Assembly: GCA_035700025.1 (NCBI GenBank)
Contig: DASSOY010000027.1
Location: forward strand, 1-38,298
From: Bacillales bacterium
GTDB taxonomy: Bacteria; Bacillota; Bacilli; Bacillales; DASSOY01
Direction of reading: 5' to 3'
Length of the DNA: 38,298 bases
A model generated the notes under the pieces. It was not told the origin of the DNA and made no database searches. It saw only the letters and a list, made by a program, of their open reading frames with translations. The position numbers and the translations under genes were made by a program. Positions 1 to 8,834 of this stretch are shown here, piece by piece; positions within the stretch are counted from its first letter, which is position 1, and each line of letters opens with the position of its first letter.

Positions 1-27
1 AAATAAAAGCGGGGAGAGCCTCCCCGC
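1..27 (-). terminator. Rho-independent terminator of operon A
   Basis: On the minus strand an 8-bp GC-rich stem, GCGGGGAG and CTCCCCGC with a 3-base loop, is followed by TTTTATTT. It starts four bases after the stop codon of the isomerase/epimerase gene and closes operon A. Confidence 0.9.
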
Positions 28-30
28 CAT

Positions 31-999
31 TTACGCCCACCACATTTCGGCAGGCTTTTCCCGAATCAAAACCGACTTTAAATGATTCACCGCCGTAGCA
101 AATCCTTCTTGCACCGACATAAGCGGATCTTCATGTTCAATGCTTACGACGTAATCGTATCCATACGTCCGTAAGGCGCTGATCATGTCGGACCATTCTT
201 TCAAGTCGTGGCCGCATCCAACGGAACGAAACGTCCAAGCACGTGTTTGCACTTCTCCGTATGGCTGCATGTCCGTCAAGCCGTACATGTTCACGTTCTC
301 TTGATCGATGAACGTGTCTTTCGCGTGAAAATGATGAAGCGCGCCGGCTTTACCAAGAATTTTGATCGCGGCAACCGGATCGATGCCTTGCCACCACATA
401 TGACTTGGATCGAGATTGGCGCCGACGGCGTCACACGTTTCTTCACGCAACTTCAACATCGTATACGGCGTATGAACGAGAAAGCCGCCGTGCAATTCCA
501 AGCCGATTTTTACGTTATGGTCTTCGGCAAACCGGCCCGCCTCTTTCCAGTAAGGAATCAGTTTCTCTTCCCATTGCCACTTGAGAACGTCGCCGTATTC
601 CGTTGGCCACGGCGTAACTGGCCAGTTCGGGTATTTCGCCCCTTCATGGTCTCCGGCAGTCCCCGAAAAACAGTTCACAACCGGAACATTCATCTGTTCC
701 GCCAGCTGCACCGTCTTCTCGAACGTTTCCCGCGATTCCTTTGCATACGCTTCATCCGGCGAAATCGGATTCGCGTGACAGCTGAACGCACTGATCGTCA
801 ACCCGCGCTGATCGAGCGCTTCTTGATACCGTTTCCGCTTGTCTTCGTCCGCCAACAATTCGTCCAGCGGGCAATGCGCATTCCCCGGATTGCCGCCGGT
901 CCCGATTTCAACCGCGTCCAATCCTGCATTATTTACATAATCAAGCATGTCTTCAAACGATCGGTCGGAAAAAAGTACGGTAAAAACTCCGAGTTTCAT
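31..999 (-). CDS. Sugar phosphate isomerase/epimerase-family TIM-barrel protein (YcjR/IolE-like)
   Basis: The product (322 residues) belongs to the AP-endonuclease-2-like TIM barrel family that isomerises or epimerises sugars and keto-sugars. Likely metal-site segments are visible: IGLELHGG (Glu), LDPSHMWWQG (Asp/His), HHFHAKDT (His) and VSIEHEDPL (Glu). There is no signal peptide, so it is cytosolic. The frame is open upstream to 1140, but MKLGVFTVLF is the typical family start and is preceded by GGAGGG eight bases away. That ribosome site lies inside the end of the upstream dehydrogenase gene, whose TAA is two bases before this ATG, so translation is probably coupled. As last gene of an operon with ThuA-like and Gfo/Idh proteins, it may act on a 3-keto intermediate, as the E. 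coli YcjR epimerase does. The exact substrate is not readable from sequence. Confidence 0.88.
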   Translation of the reverse strand: MKLGVFTVLFSDRSFEDMLDYVNNAGLDAVEIGTGGNPGNAHCPLDELLADEDKRKRYQEALDQRGLTISAFSCHANPISPDEAYAKESRETFEKTVQLAEQMNVPVVNCFSGTAGDHEGAKYPNWPVTPWPTEYGDVLKWQWEEKLIPYWKEAGRFAEDHNVKIGLELHGGFLVHTPYTMLKLREETCDAVGANLDPSHMWWQGIDPVAAIKILGKAGALHHFHAKDTFIDQENVNMYGLTDMQPYGEVQTRAWTFRSVGCGHDLKEWSDMISALRTYGYDYVVSIEHEDPLMSVQEGFATAVNHLKSVLIREKPAEMWWA

Positions 1000-1001
1000 C
1001 C

Positions 1002-2072
1002 TTACATCCCTCCGGTTTTTGCTTTTTCCCCGAGCTTGACGGCTGCGCCCGTCTCGGCTGAACGATACAACCCTTCGATGATTTGTTGGATGACTACGCC
1101 TTGCTCGGCCGTGCTGATCGGCGCCGTTCCGCCGAGACATGCGTCAACGAAACGTTCGATTTCCAACTCGTAGCTGTCTTTGTTAGGAAGATGAGCTGGC
1201 GTTATGTCAATGAGCGATCCGTGTTTCTCTTGATAAATGTTCAACGGGAATACGTCCGCGCCTCCGTTTTCGCCCATCAGCGTGACGTTCATCGTATCCT
1301 TTTCTTTTACATTGGCTGCAAAAGCCGTTTCCAGCAGGATCGAAGCTCCATTTTTGAACGTAATCATGCCTCGCGCCATGTCTTCGATCGAGAAATTCTC
1401 CCAATCCCATTCCCCGAACAAGCCGACGCCTTGCTTGTTTCCGAGTTTTTGATACGTCACTCCAAATACCGTATCCGGCTCCGGGTAACCCATTAAATAC
1501 AACGCGGTGTCCAACATATGTACACCGATGTCGATCAGCGGGCCGCCGCCTTGCAATTCTTTGTTCGTGAAGACGCCCCAGCCCGGAATGCCTCTGCGCC
1601 GTACAGCTTTCACATTGACTGCATACACGTCGCCGAGTTCCCCGGCGTCGACGAACCGCTTCAGCATTTCGGTTTCTTGCGCATGACGATAATGGAAGCC
1701 ATACGTAAGAATCTTTCCGTTTTCGCGGGCCGTCTGCTCCATCTGACGTGCTTCGTCAGCCGTCATCGCCGGCGGTTTTTCGCAGAGCACGTGACAGCCA
1801 GCATTCAACGCAGCAATTGCCGCCGGAGCATGAAACTTGTTCGGTGTGCAAATGCTAACCGCATCAATGTCCACCTGACCGAGCATTTCCTCGTAATCGG
1901 AAAACACATTCGGAATGCCGTGCTCCCCTGCAGTTCTTTCCGCATTCTCGCGAACGACGTCCGCGATCGCAACCAGCTCCATGCGATCGCTGCACTTTAA
2001 ATAATTCGGAATGTGGACGCCTCTCGCAATTCCGCCCGCACCGATAATGCCCACTTTCAATTTGTCTGTCAT
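1002..2072 (-). CDS. Gfo/Idh/MocA-family NAD(P)-dependent sugar oxidoreductase
   Basis: The 356-residue product has the N-terminal Rossmann signature GIIGAGGIARGVHIP and the CEKPPAMT motif, whose Lys is the conserved active-site residue of the family. The C-terminal half shows the GGGPLIDIGVHMLDTALYLMG stretch with the family His. These enzymes oxidise or reduce sugar hydroxyls in the cytosol, often at C3. The gene starts at ATG behind GGAGGG and ends two bases before the epimerase gene. It is the second of two divergent paralogues in the operon, so the pair may run consecutive or reverse redox steps, as E. coli YcjQ and YcjS do. ThuB of the rhizobial thu operon is another relative. The substrate is inferred only from context. 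Confidence 0.9.
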   Translation of the reverse strand: MTDKLKVGIIGAGGIARGVHIPNYLKCSDRMELVAIADVVRENAERTAGEHGIPNVFSDYEEMLGQVDIDAVSICTPNKFHAPAAIAALNAGCHVLCEKPPAMTADEARQMEQTARENGKILTYGFHYRHAQETEMLKRFVDAGELGDVYAVNVKAVRRRGIPGWGVFTNKELQGGGPLIDIGVHMLDTALYLMGYPEPDTVFGVTYQKLGNKQGVGLFGEWDWENFSIEDMARGMITFKNGASILLETAFAANVKEKDTMNVTLMGENGGADVFPLNIYQEKHGSLIDITPAHLPNKDSYELEIERFVDACLGGTAPISTAEQGVVIQQIIEGLYRSAETGAAVKLGEKAKTGGM

Positions 2073-2107
2073 GATTTCCCTCCTGAGTAAGTATTCACGT
2101 AAATGTT

Positions 2108-2143
2108 GCCTGGATTTCGTACAACTCGTCCAAAATCCTAGGC
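2108..2143 (-). other. Intercistronic hairpin between the two dehydrogenase genes
   Basis: In the 75-bp gap between the two Gfo/Idh genes the minus strand reads GCCTaGGATTT, a 15-base loop, then AAATCCAGGC. This gives a 10-bp stem with one bulged A. No T tract follows, so it is more likely an mRNA-stability or processing element than a terminator. Confidence 0.55.
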
Positions 2144-2147
2144 ATGA

Positions 2148-3305
2148 CTACGAATGCTTGATGTCCACCCATTTTCTTTCCTGCGCTGAACGTTCCACCG
2201 CATCCAACACGATTTGGTTACGCAAACCATCTACAAAATTCGGTGCCGGCGAATCGCCTTTTTCAATGCCTTGGAGCAGTTCATGAATTAAGTTAATGAA
2301 TGTATGCTCGTAGCCGATAATGTGACCAGCCGGCCAATAACGACCCGCATAAGGATGTTGTTCTTCCGTGCAATGAATCGTGCGGAACCCTTGCTGTCCT
2401 GGTTCATCGTCGGTGAAATAGACGTCCAAATTATTCATATTCTCAAGATCCCAGCGAACCGAACCTTTTTCCCCGTTAATTTCAAAACGGTTCCCGTTTC
2501 GGTTGCCTGCAGCAAACCGGGTCGCCTCGAATACGCCGAGCGCGCCATTTTCAAAGCGCGCCAGAAACGCCGATGCGTCGTCGACGTCCACTTCACCGAA
2601 CGCGCCTCCTTCGGATTCGGCGTTCAGCCCGCCGCTCATTTCCCCAAGCGGGCGCTGCTTGATGAAAGTTTCCATCGTGCTCGACACTTCCGAAAACTCA
2701 CCAATCAAGAAGCGTGCAAGATCGATGATGTGGGCGCCGATATCACCGAGCGCACCTGAACCGGTGACCTCTTTGCGCAAGCGCCAAACGAGCGGAAACG
2801 AAGGATCCATGATCCAATCTTGCAAATATTGCGCGCGGATGTGATAAATTCTTCCCAGCCGGCCTTCGGCGATCAATTGCTTCGCATATTGAACCGCCGG
2901 AGCAAACCGGTAATTGTGGGATACCATGTGGACGACACCGTTTTTCTCGGCCGCCTCTGCCATCCGCCTGGCTTCTTCCACCGTCATTGCCAACGGCTTC
3001 TCGCACAGCACATGCTTCCCGGCTTCCAAAGCCGCAATCGCCATTTCCGCATGCGTATTATTCGGCGTCACGATATCGATTAAATCAATATCATCCCTCT
3101 CGAGCAGCCGTCTCCAATCGGTTTCATAGGATTGCCAGCCCATTTCTTCTGCGGCTTGCTTTACCGCCTCCTCGCGGCGTCCGGCAATGGCTTTCAGCAC
3201 CGGCTCCGTGTCGCTCCCAAAATAAAACGGCACGTCACGATAAGCATGAGTATGCGCTTTGCCCATAAACTGGTAGCCGATCATCCCCACGCGAATTTTT
3301 CCCAA
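2148..3305 (-). CDS. Gfo/Idh/MocA-family NAD(P)-dependent sugar oxidoreductase
   Basis: The 385-residue product starts with the dinucleotide-binding segment VGMIGYQFMGKAHTHAY and has the CEKPLAMT motif with the family Lys. GSGALGDIGAHIIDLARFLIG carries the conserved His of the C-terminal domain. It is somewhat longer than its neighbour and clearly a different subfamily; the GYQFMGKAHTHAY start is typical of dehydrogenases found with ThuA proteins. The start codon is TTG, preceded by GGGGAG eight bases upstream. The 79-bp gap to the ThuA-like gene contains a small TGCAA/TTGCA hairpin and a T-rich run. The likely role is oxidation of an imported glycoside to its keto form; the substrate is unproven. 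Confidence 0.9.
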   Translation of the reverse strand: MGKIRVGMIGYQFMGKAHTHAYRDVPFYFGSDTEPVLKAIAGRREEAVKQAAEEMGWQSYETDWRRLLERDDIDLIDIVTPNNTHAEMAIAALEAGKHVLCEKPLAMTVEEARRMAEAAEKNGVVHMVSHNYRFAPAVQYAKQLIAEGRLGRIYHIRAQYLQDWIMDPSFPLVWRLRKEVTGSGALGDIGAHIIDLARFLIGEFSEVSSTMETFIKQRPLGEMSGGLNAESEGGAFGEVDVDDASAFLARFENGALGVFEATRFAAGNRNGNRFEINGEKGSVRWDLENMNNLDVYFTDDEPGQQGFRTIHCTEEQHPYAGRYWPAGHIIGYEHTFINLIHELLQGIEKGDSPAPNFVDGLRNQIVLDAVERSAQERKWVDIKHS

Positions 3306-3384
3306 ACCGTATCACTCCCCAAATGACAAAATAAAAAAACTCTTAAACAGGTTCTGCAATCGTTGCACAATTCCTTCTTCAATT

Positions 3385-4098
3385 TTAAAGAATTTGTTCC
3401 AACGGTTGCGCATTGCCGTACGTCGGTTTCGATTCGGTCGTTGGTTTCAGCCAGCGAACCGCATTGACGATCACCTGTTGAACATTTGGTTGATGGTACG
3501 TGGGATGTGTTTCGTGGCCGGGCCGAAAATAAAAAATCTTTCCTTGACCGCGCCGGAACGTACATCCGCTGCGGAATACTTCTCCACCGCCGAACCAACT
3601 GACGAACAACAATTCATCAGGTTTTGGAATGTCAAAATGTTCCCCATACATTTCTTCGTGCTCGAGTTCAAAATATTGTCCGACGCCTTCCGTAATCGGG
3701 TGGGACGGGTCGACGACCCAAAGCCGCTCTTTTTCGCCGGCTTCCCGCCATTTTAAATCACAGGAAGTCCCCATCAATCGCTTAAATATTTTCGAAAAAT
3801 GGCCGGAATGCAGCACGAGTAGTCCCATGCCGTCCAACACCCGTTGACGCACGCGTTCAACGACTTCGTCGCTAACCTCTTCATGGGCGACGTGCCCCCA
3901 CCATAGCAATACATCGGTTTCGCGCAACACTTCTTCGCTCAATCCGTGCTCCGGTTCGTCAAGCGTAGCCGTTTTGGCGTCAATGCCGGCTTCTTGCAAA
4001 AATCCGGCGATTGTTCCGTGAATGCCTTCCGGATAAATTCGGCTCACCTCGGGATTGCTTTGCTCATGGCGATTTTCGTTCCAAACGGTGACTCTCAT
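3385..4098 (-). CDS. ThuA-like domain protein (trehalose-utilisation family)
   Basis: The 237-residue product matches the ThuA fold, a class I glutamine-amidotransferase-like alpha/beta fold without the catalytic Cys. Typical family segments are [13 protein letters not shown] at the N terminus, [40 protein letters not shown], and [33 protein letters not shown] near the end. Rhizobial ThuA works with ThuB in the utilisation of trehalose and related disaccharides through keto-derivatives; its exact chemistry is not fully settled. The start is ATG with AAAGGAG ten bases upstream. It follows the transporter genes and precedes the two dehydrogenases, an order that mirrors thuEFG-K-A-B except that the ATPase gene is absent. 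Confidence 0.88.
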   Translation of the reverse strand: MRVTVWNENRHEQSNPEVSRIYPEGIHGTIAGFLQEAGIDAKTATLDEPEHGLSEEVLRETDVLLWWGHVAHEEVSDEVVERVRQRVLDGMGLLVLHSGHFSKIFKRLMGTSCDLKWREAGEKERLWVVDPSHPITEGVGQYFELEHEEMYGEHFDIPKPDELLFVSWFGGGEVFRSGCTFRRGQGKIFYFRPGHETHPTYHQPNVQQVIVNAVRWLKPTTESKPTYGNAQPLEQIL

Positions 4099-4143
4099 CG
4101 ATGATCCACTCCTTTTTATGTTCGTATTCCAGTATTCATTCTA

Positions 4144-4971
4144 TCATTCTTTAACCGATCCGGACGTTAAGCCGGAAACGATTCGGCGCTGAAAAATGAG
4201 CACAAGGATCACGAGCGGAACCGTCACGACGACAGTGGCGGCGGAAAGCCCGCCCCATGGAATCGTAAATCGTCCTTGAAACAAAGATATGCCGACCGGA
4301 ACCGTCCGATATGCAGGCGCCGTATTGATCGTATACGCATATAAAAATTCATTCCAAGCAGCGATGAACACGAGGATGGCCGTCGTAAACAGTCCGGGCA
4401 CAGCGAGCGGGAATATGATCCGCCAATACGTTTGCATCAAAGACGCTCCGTCGATCTTGGCAGACTCTTCGAGATCGTAAGGAATTTTACGGAAGAAGGT
4501 GACCAAAATCCATATCGACAACGGCAAAGTAATCACCGTGTACGGAATGATTAACCCGAGATAACTGTTCGTCAAGCCGACGTTTAATAATATTCGAAAG
4601 ATCGGGGCCACCGTCGCGATTTGCGGAAACATCGAAACCGACAAGGCCAGTCCGAGGATGATCGCTTTGCCGCGAAACTGCAGCCGGGCAATCGCGTATG
4701 CCGCAAACGAGGCAGTGAAAACGGTGTAAGCCGTCGTAACTCCGGCCACGACAAAGCTGTTTTTCAAGTAATCCAAAAACGGGTGGTCCAAAAATACATG
4801 TTTGTAGTTGGCCAGCGTCGGATTGTCAGCAAACGGATCGAATGCGTTTACCCCGAACAATTCCGAAGGCGGTTTAAGCGAGCTTAAAAACACCCACAAA
4901 AACGGGAACATGATCACAAAGGCAAACAGGATTAAAAACGCGTAAAACAAAGGACTTGCTTTTTTCTCCAT
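4144..4971 (-). CDS. Carbohydrate ABC transporter permease, MalG type (operon A)
   Basis: The 275-residue membrane protein has six predicted hydrophobic segments. The cytoplasmic EAA loop LEESAKIDGASLMQTYWRIIFPLAVPG is where the ATPase docks. An N-terminal FLWVFLSSLKPPSELF segment is characteristic of MalG-type (CUT1) permeases. The ATG has GGAGGTGGAGTC directly upstream, and the gene begins 11 bases after the MalF-type partner ends. Together with the partner and the lipoprotein at 6379-7725 it should form an importer for a di- or oligosaccharide. No ATPase gene is present in the operon. Confidence 0.93.
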   Translation of the reverse strand: MEKKASPLFYAFLILFAFVIMFPFLWVFLSSLKPPSELFGVNAFDPFADNPTLANYKHVFLDHPFLDYLKNSFVVAGVTTAYTVFTASFAAYAIARLQFRGKAIILGLALSVSMFPQIATVAPIFRILLNVGLTNSYLGLIIPYTVITLPLSIWILVTFFRKIPYDLEESAKIDGASLMQTYWRIIFPLAVPGLFTTAILVFIAAWNEFLYAYTINTAPAYRTVPVGISLFQGRFTIPWGGLSAATVVVTVPLVILVLIFQRRIVSGLTSGSVKE

Positions 4972-4982
4972 GACTCCACCTC

Positions 4983-6290
4983 CTACGTCTTCGAACTGTC
5001 CGACAGCAAATCGGAACCGAGAAATTTAATGTAAATGATTGAAATCAACGCGACGCAAAGGAAGACGATAATCGCCAGCGCCGAACCGAGGCCGAAGTTT
5101 TGCTGCGAAAACAGCACCCTGTACGAATACCCCGAAATCATTTCCGTGGAATTGCCGGGTCCTCCACCCGTTAAGACGAAGACGAGGTCGAATACACGGA
5201 AAGCTTCCAACGTACGGAACAAGAGCGCTACCAAGATACTCGATTTCATCAAAGGCAATGTCACTTGGAAAAACTGCTTCGCTTTGCTCGCTCCATCAAT
5301 GGCTGCGGCCTCATACAAGTTTTTCGGAATGACTTGCAATCCTGCCAGCAGCAACAACGCCATGAACGGTGTCGTTTTCCAAACGTCGACTAAAATGACG
5401 GCAAACATTGCACCGACATCCGTCGTCATCAAAGTCGCCATGTCAGGAACAATACCGATCGTTTCAAAGAACTTTGCCACGATTCCGTTCTGACCGTCAT
5501 AAAGATAACTCCACATCATCGCACTGACGGCTGTCGGAATCGCCCACGGAATTAAAACTGTCGCACGCATGAGCCCTCTGCCGAAAAACGCTTTGTTGAT
5601 GACAAGGGCAATCGCGAATCCGAATAAAAATTCAGCAGCTACGCTGATGATAGTGAATAGAAACGTATGCCATAACGCATGCCATGTCCGATCGTTGGAA
5701 AATGTCGTCCAGTAATGATCGAGGCCGATAAAATTCGGTTCGATGATGGCGCCTTCCAACCCGGATGCAAGTTCGGCAATCTGCTTCAAATCGTCGGTCG
5801 TTTTTTTAGCTTCCAAGGTTGATAGTTTTTCGTTTAAATCAGCGATCGTCTTTTGAAACTCGGATGCCGTTTCTCCGCTGATTTCAACGAGCGAGAGTTC
5901 GTCCGAAGGCGTTTCGTAGTTCATAAACATCTTATAAACCTTTTGATAGGCCTCCCCGGCATCTTCCTTTATCTGATCGTCCAATTCCGTCAGCTCTTCT
6001 TTAACGTTCTGAAGTTTCTGCTTCACTGGAGCTGATGCCGTCTTGATTTGTTTATCCAGGCCGTCCACCAAAAACGGTTCGTATTGCAAATATACGTATA
6101 AATTAAGCTCATAGTTTAAATGAGTCGAAGATTTCGTCGGTTCGTTCAAACGCAGATCGAACAAACTATAATAAAAAGATTGAAAGACCGGGTAGATCGC
6201 GATAATCAAGATCAAAAGCAACGACGGCGCAATCATTAAATAGGCCGGTTTCCAATCAGATTGTTTCTTTAACGGCTTTTGCTGCTTCAA
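4983..6290 (-). CDS. Carbohydrate ABC transporter permease, MalF type, with large extracellular insert (operon A)
   Basis: The protein is 435 residues long, whereas the equivalent permeases of the other two operons have about 290-298. The first membrane helix (about 17-38) is followed by YYSLFDLRLNE, then a roughly 130-residue hydrophilic insert (about 52-185) rich in Lys, Glu, Leu and Ala with heptad-like spacing, before the canonical FIGLDHYWTTF segment. The remaining helices and the EAA loop (about 327-346, EAAAIDGASKAKQFFQ) are normal. The insert falls in the first loop on the outer face and may contact the binding protein; that role is inferred. E. coli MalF also carries a large periplasmic loop, but between helices 3 and 4. 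The start is TTG behind GGAGGTGGC. Confidence 0.92.
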   Translation of the reverse strand: MKQQKPLKKQSDWKPAYLMIAPSLLLILIIAIYPVFQSFYYSLFDLRLNEPTKSSTHLNYELNLYVYLQYEPFLVDGLDKQIKTASAPVKQKLQNVKEELTELDDQIKEDAGEAYQKVYKMFMNYETPSDELSLVEISGETASEFQKTIADLNEKLSTLEAKKTTDDLKQIAELASGLEGAIIEPNFIGLDHYWTTFSNDRTWHALWHTFLFTIISVAAEFLFGFAIALVINKAFFGRGLMRATVLIPWAIPTAVSAMMWSYLYDGQNGIVAKFFETIGIVPDMATLMTTDVGAMFAVILVDVWKTTPFMALLLLAGLQVIPKNLYEAAAIDGASKAKQFFQVTLPLMKSSILVALLFRTLEAFRVFDLVFVLTGGGPGNSTEMISGYSYRVLFSQQNFGLGSALAIIVFLCVALISIIYIKFLGSDLLSDSSKT

Positions 6291-6335
6291 ACTGCCGCCA
6301 CCTCCTTCTCGCTGTCTGTCAAGCTAGTAAATGGA

Positions 6336-6367
6336 GCATTAGCCTCCGACAAGGCAGAGGCTAATGC
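6336..6367 (-). other. Stable intercistronic hairpin between binding-protein and permease genes (operon A)
   Basis: A perfect 11-bp stem, GCATTAGCCTC and GAGGCTAATGC, surrounds a 10-base loop in the 88-bp gap. There is no T tract on the minus strand. By analogy with malE-malF type operons it could protect the upstream binding-protein message and so raise its level over the permeases. Confidence 0.75.
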
Positions 6368-6378
6368 AAGGTTTCCAA

Positions 6379-7725
6379 TTATTTGCTCATGTCCGCTGTC
6401 AGCTGGCTTTGTAATTTCGTCGCAGCTTCCTTCGCCGAAATTTCACCGCTGATCGCTTTCGAAATTTGAATTTGAATATCGCTCGAAATCTTCTGGTAGT
6501 TGGCAGCGACCGGACGGGCTACAGCATGGTTGACCGCCGTTTGGAATCCTTCTTTCGCGAAGAACGGATTCGCTTCCAACACTTCTTCATCTTCCAAGAC
6601 CGAAGGGATCGTCGGAATTTTGCCGCCTTCAATGGCGCGAATCTTTTGCCCTTCCGGACCGGAAATGAATTTTACTAATTTCCATGCGGCTTGCTTATGC
6701 TCGGAATACTTGTTGATGCCGACCATCCATCCGCCGAGTGCTGACGCAATGCCTGCATCGCCTTTCGGCAGCGGGGCTACGCCGACTTTTCCAGCAACTT
6801 CGGAAGCCGACTCGTCGTTCGAGGTTTCCCACATGTACGGCCAGTTGCGGGCAAACACAGCTTGACCGTTAATAAACGCCTGGTTAGTCTCCGGTTCCGT
6901 GAAAGTAGTGATGTTTTTCGGTACGAAATCGGATTGCGTAATTTCAGCCATTTTTTCAATGCCTTGAATCGTATCTTCGCTGTCAGCGACGACCTTGCCG
7001 TCCTTCACGAATTGTCCGCCGTAAGAGGCTACATATTCAATGATGTTACAGACAAGTCCTTCATATTGTTTTGCCTGATACACATAGCCGAATTTCGTGC
7101 CTTTTTCCCCTTTGTACTTTTTCGCCATTTCCATGAGTTCGTCCCACGTTTTCGGCGGAGTCTTGACGATATCTTTCCGGTAAAACAGAAGGCCGACGTC
7201 AGTAAACAACGGCAAAGCCCATTGCTTTCCTTTAAACTTGGCGGCACTCAGCGCCCCTTGGTTGTAAATGCTCAAATCATAGCCGTCCTGTTGGGCGAAC
7301 CGGTCGAGCGGAAGCAAGTAACCTGCTTGCGCAAATTCCGCCGGCCATACAACGTCAAGATTGAATACATCAATCTCCGAAGATTTGGCATTCAGTTGCG
7401 TTACGTAAAGGTCATGCTGCTTGCCCGAATTGTTTGGCAATTCGCGGTAATCGACCGTTATGTTCGGATATTTCTTTTCGAAAGCTTCGATCAGCTTTTG
7501 CGTCGTATCGGTTTCATCTTTTCCGTGCGCCCAAACGATCGTTACTTTCTTGTCAGAACCTTGATCTTCTCCGGAAGTATCAGTACCTGTATTCTCACTT
7601 GATTCGTTGTTGCTTTCGCCGTTGTTATCCCCTGACGATGTCTTTGTTGAATTCGACCCGCAAGCAGCCAATGCCGTCACTAAGGCAAGGGCCAATACAA
7701 AAAGCTTCATCCATTTTGTACGCAT
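6379..7725 (-). CDS. Extracellular sugar-binding lipoprotein of ABC transporter (operon A)
   Basis: The 448-residue product begins with a lipoprotein signal peptide, MRTKWMKLFVLALALVTALA followed by ACGSN; Cys22 is the expected lipidation site. A low-complexity Ser/Asn/Gly/Glu linker (about 23-58) leads to a family 1 solute-binding fold with VTIVWAHGKDETDTTQKLIEAFEKKYPNI and later GGWMVGINKYSEHKQAAWKLVKFI. It should sit on the outer membrane leaflet and deliver sugar to the permeases downstream. The ATG has GGGAGG seven bases upstream. It lies 40 bp behind lacI and shares that gene's promoter. The ligand cannot be read from the sequence; the metabolic genes suggest a trehalose-like disaccharide or another glycoside. 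Confidence 0.93.
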   Translation of the reverse strand: MRTKWMKLFVLALALVTALAACGSNSTKTSSGDNNGESNNESSENTGTDTSGEDQGSDKKVTIVWAHGKDETDTTQKLIEAFEKKYPNITVDYRELPNNSGKQHDLYVTQLNAKSSEIDVFNLDVVWPAEFAQAGYLLPLDRFAQQDGYDLSIYNQGALSAAKFKGKQWALPLFTDVGLLFYRKDIVKTPPKTWDELMEMAKKYKGEKGTKFGYVYQAKQYEGLVCNIIEYVASYGGQFVKDGKVVADSEDTIQGIEKMAEITQSDFVPKNITTFTEPETNQAFINGQAVFARNWPYMWETSNDESASEVAGKVGVAPLPKGDAGIASALGGWMVGINKYSEHKQAAWKLVKFISGPEGQKIRAIEGGKIPTIPSVLEDEEVLEANPFFAKEGFQTAVNHAVARPVAANYQKISSDIQIQISKAISGEISAKEAATKLQSQLTADMSK

Positions 7726-7765
7726 TCCATTTCCTCCCGTTCATTTGTGTTCTTTCCGCAAAAGT

Positions 7766-8755
7766 TTACGTGGATTCTCGTTCCACTACGCGAAGCGAAA
7801 GCCCCGCGCTGGCTTGCTCCGACGGATGCCCTTCACTGATGATGCGAATCATCAATTCCATTGTCCGTCTTCCCATTTCCTCTACCGGCTGGTATACCGT
7901 CGTGATCGTCGGATCCATCAATTCCGCGATCGGCTGATCGTCAAATCCGATCACCGCAAACGCATCAGGAACCCGAACACCTTGGCTTCGAGCTTCCTTG
8001 ATCATTCCTGCCGCCACTTGATCGCTCCCCGTGAAAACGGCCGTCGGACGAGGCGAGAGTTTCATTATTTCCCTGAAGACCCTTTGCCCGTCGAAACTGT
8101 CGTATACGCCGGAAAACGACCACTGCTCATCGAAAAACAAGTTCTCTTCCTGCAGCGCATGGTCAAACCCTTTTTTCCGTTCACGAATATTGGTCACGCT
8201 GTCGCTGCCTCCACAATAAGCAATTCTCCGGTGCCCCTTCTCAATGAGATGACGGGTGCCCAGATATCCGCCTTCGAATTGGTCAAGCCCGATGATCGGC
8301 ACATCGGTATGGTCCGGATATTCGTTGCAAAACACGACCGGCCCGAAACTCGCGTAATCTTTGATTTCTTCCCACCGGTTTTCGGTAGAAGCAAAAATGA
8401 TGCCGCCGATTTGCTTCTTGCGAAGCCATCCTAAATACTCCAATTCGCGGTGCTTATCCATTTGCGTTTGGCAAACGATCAATTGAAACCCTTGTCGTGC
8501 CGCTTCACGTTCCATCGCCTCAACGAGAAGACTGAAAAAAGGGTTGGAAATTCGCGGGACAATGACAGCCACCGTCGTGACGGTCTGTCTCCGCAACTGC
8601 TGTGCAATGGAATTCGGAACGTATCCGAGCTGTTCCATCGCGTCGACGACGAGTTTTTTCTTTTCTTCGGTGACGTAAGGATGATTGTTGATCACTCTTG
8701 ATACGGTTGCCCTTGACAAGCCGGCAAGTTTTGCGACATCTCCAATCGTAGCCAT
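7766..8755 (-). CDS. LacI-family transcriptional repressor of operon A
   Basis: The 329-residue product has a typical LacI N terminus, MATIGDVAKLAGLSRATVSRVIN, containing the helix-turn-helix. It continues with the hinge (YVPNSIAQQLRRQ) and a periplasmic-binding-protein-like effector domain ending RVVEREST. The ATG has AGAGGAGG upstream. As first gene of the operon it is probably autoregulated: a perfect TGAAATCGATTTCA palindrome lies just downstream of its promoter's -10 box. The inducer is presumably the transported sugar or a derivative. Its CDS is only 40 bp from the binding-protein gene, so both are on one transcript. Confidence 0.93.
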   Translation of the reverse strand: MATIGDVAKLAGLSRATVSRVINNHPYVTEEKKKLVVDAMEQLGYVPNSIAQQLRRQTVTTVAVIVPRISNPFFSLLVEAMEREAARQGFQLIVCQTQMDKHRELEYLGWLRKKQIGGIIFASTENRWEEIKDYASFGPVVFCNEYPDHTDVPIIGLDQFEGGYLGTRHLIEKGHRRIAYCGGSDSVTNIRERKKGFDHALQEENLFFDEQWSFSGVYDSFDGQRVFREIMKLSPRPTAVFTGSDQVAAGMIKEARSQGVRVPDAFAVIGFDDQPIAELMDPTITTVYQPVEEMGRRTMELMIRIISEGHPSEQASAGLSLRVVEREST

Positions 8756-8814
8756 TGGCGCCTCCTCTTGCGTAACACCCCCTGAAAAGAAATTTCAGTT
8801 CACGCAATGATGTC

Positions 8815-8828
8815 TGAAATCGATTTCA
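8815..8828. promoter_or_regulatory. Palindromic LacI-type operator of operon A
   Basis: TGAAATCGATTTCA is a perfect 14-bp palindrome with the central CG typical of LacI-family operators. It sits at about +1 of the lacI promoter, where a bound repressor would block initiation. A looser copy with TGAAA and TTTCA arms lies at 8782-8798 and may be a second half-site. Confidence 0.7.
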
Positions 8829-8834
8829 CAAAAA

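Noticed and set aside
999..1140. N-terminal extension of the epimerase frame (47 codons)
   Set aside because: The extension would be translated inside the upstream dehydrogenase gene and has no family similarity, while MKLGVFTVLF has a good ribosome site.
208..1173. 321-codon open frame on the plus strand
   Set aside because: It is antisense to the epimerase gene, has an unnatural composition rich in Arg, Phe and His, and lacks a ribosome site. Many similar antisense frames (such as 31143-32372, 6862-7602, 7607-8434, 13865-14641, 17082-17942) were dropped for the same reason.
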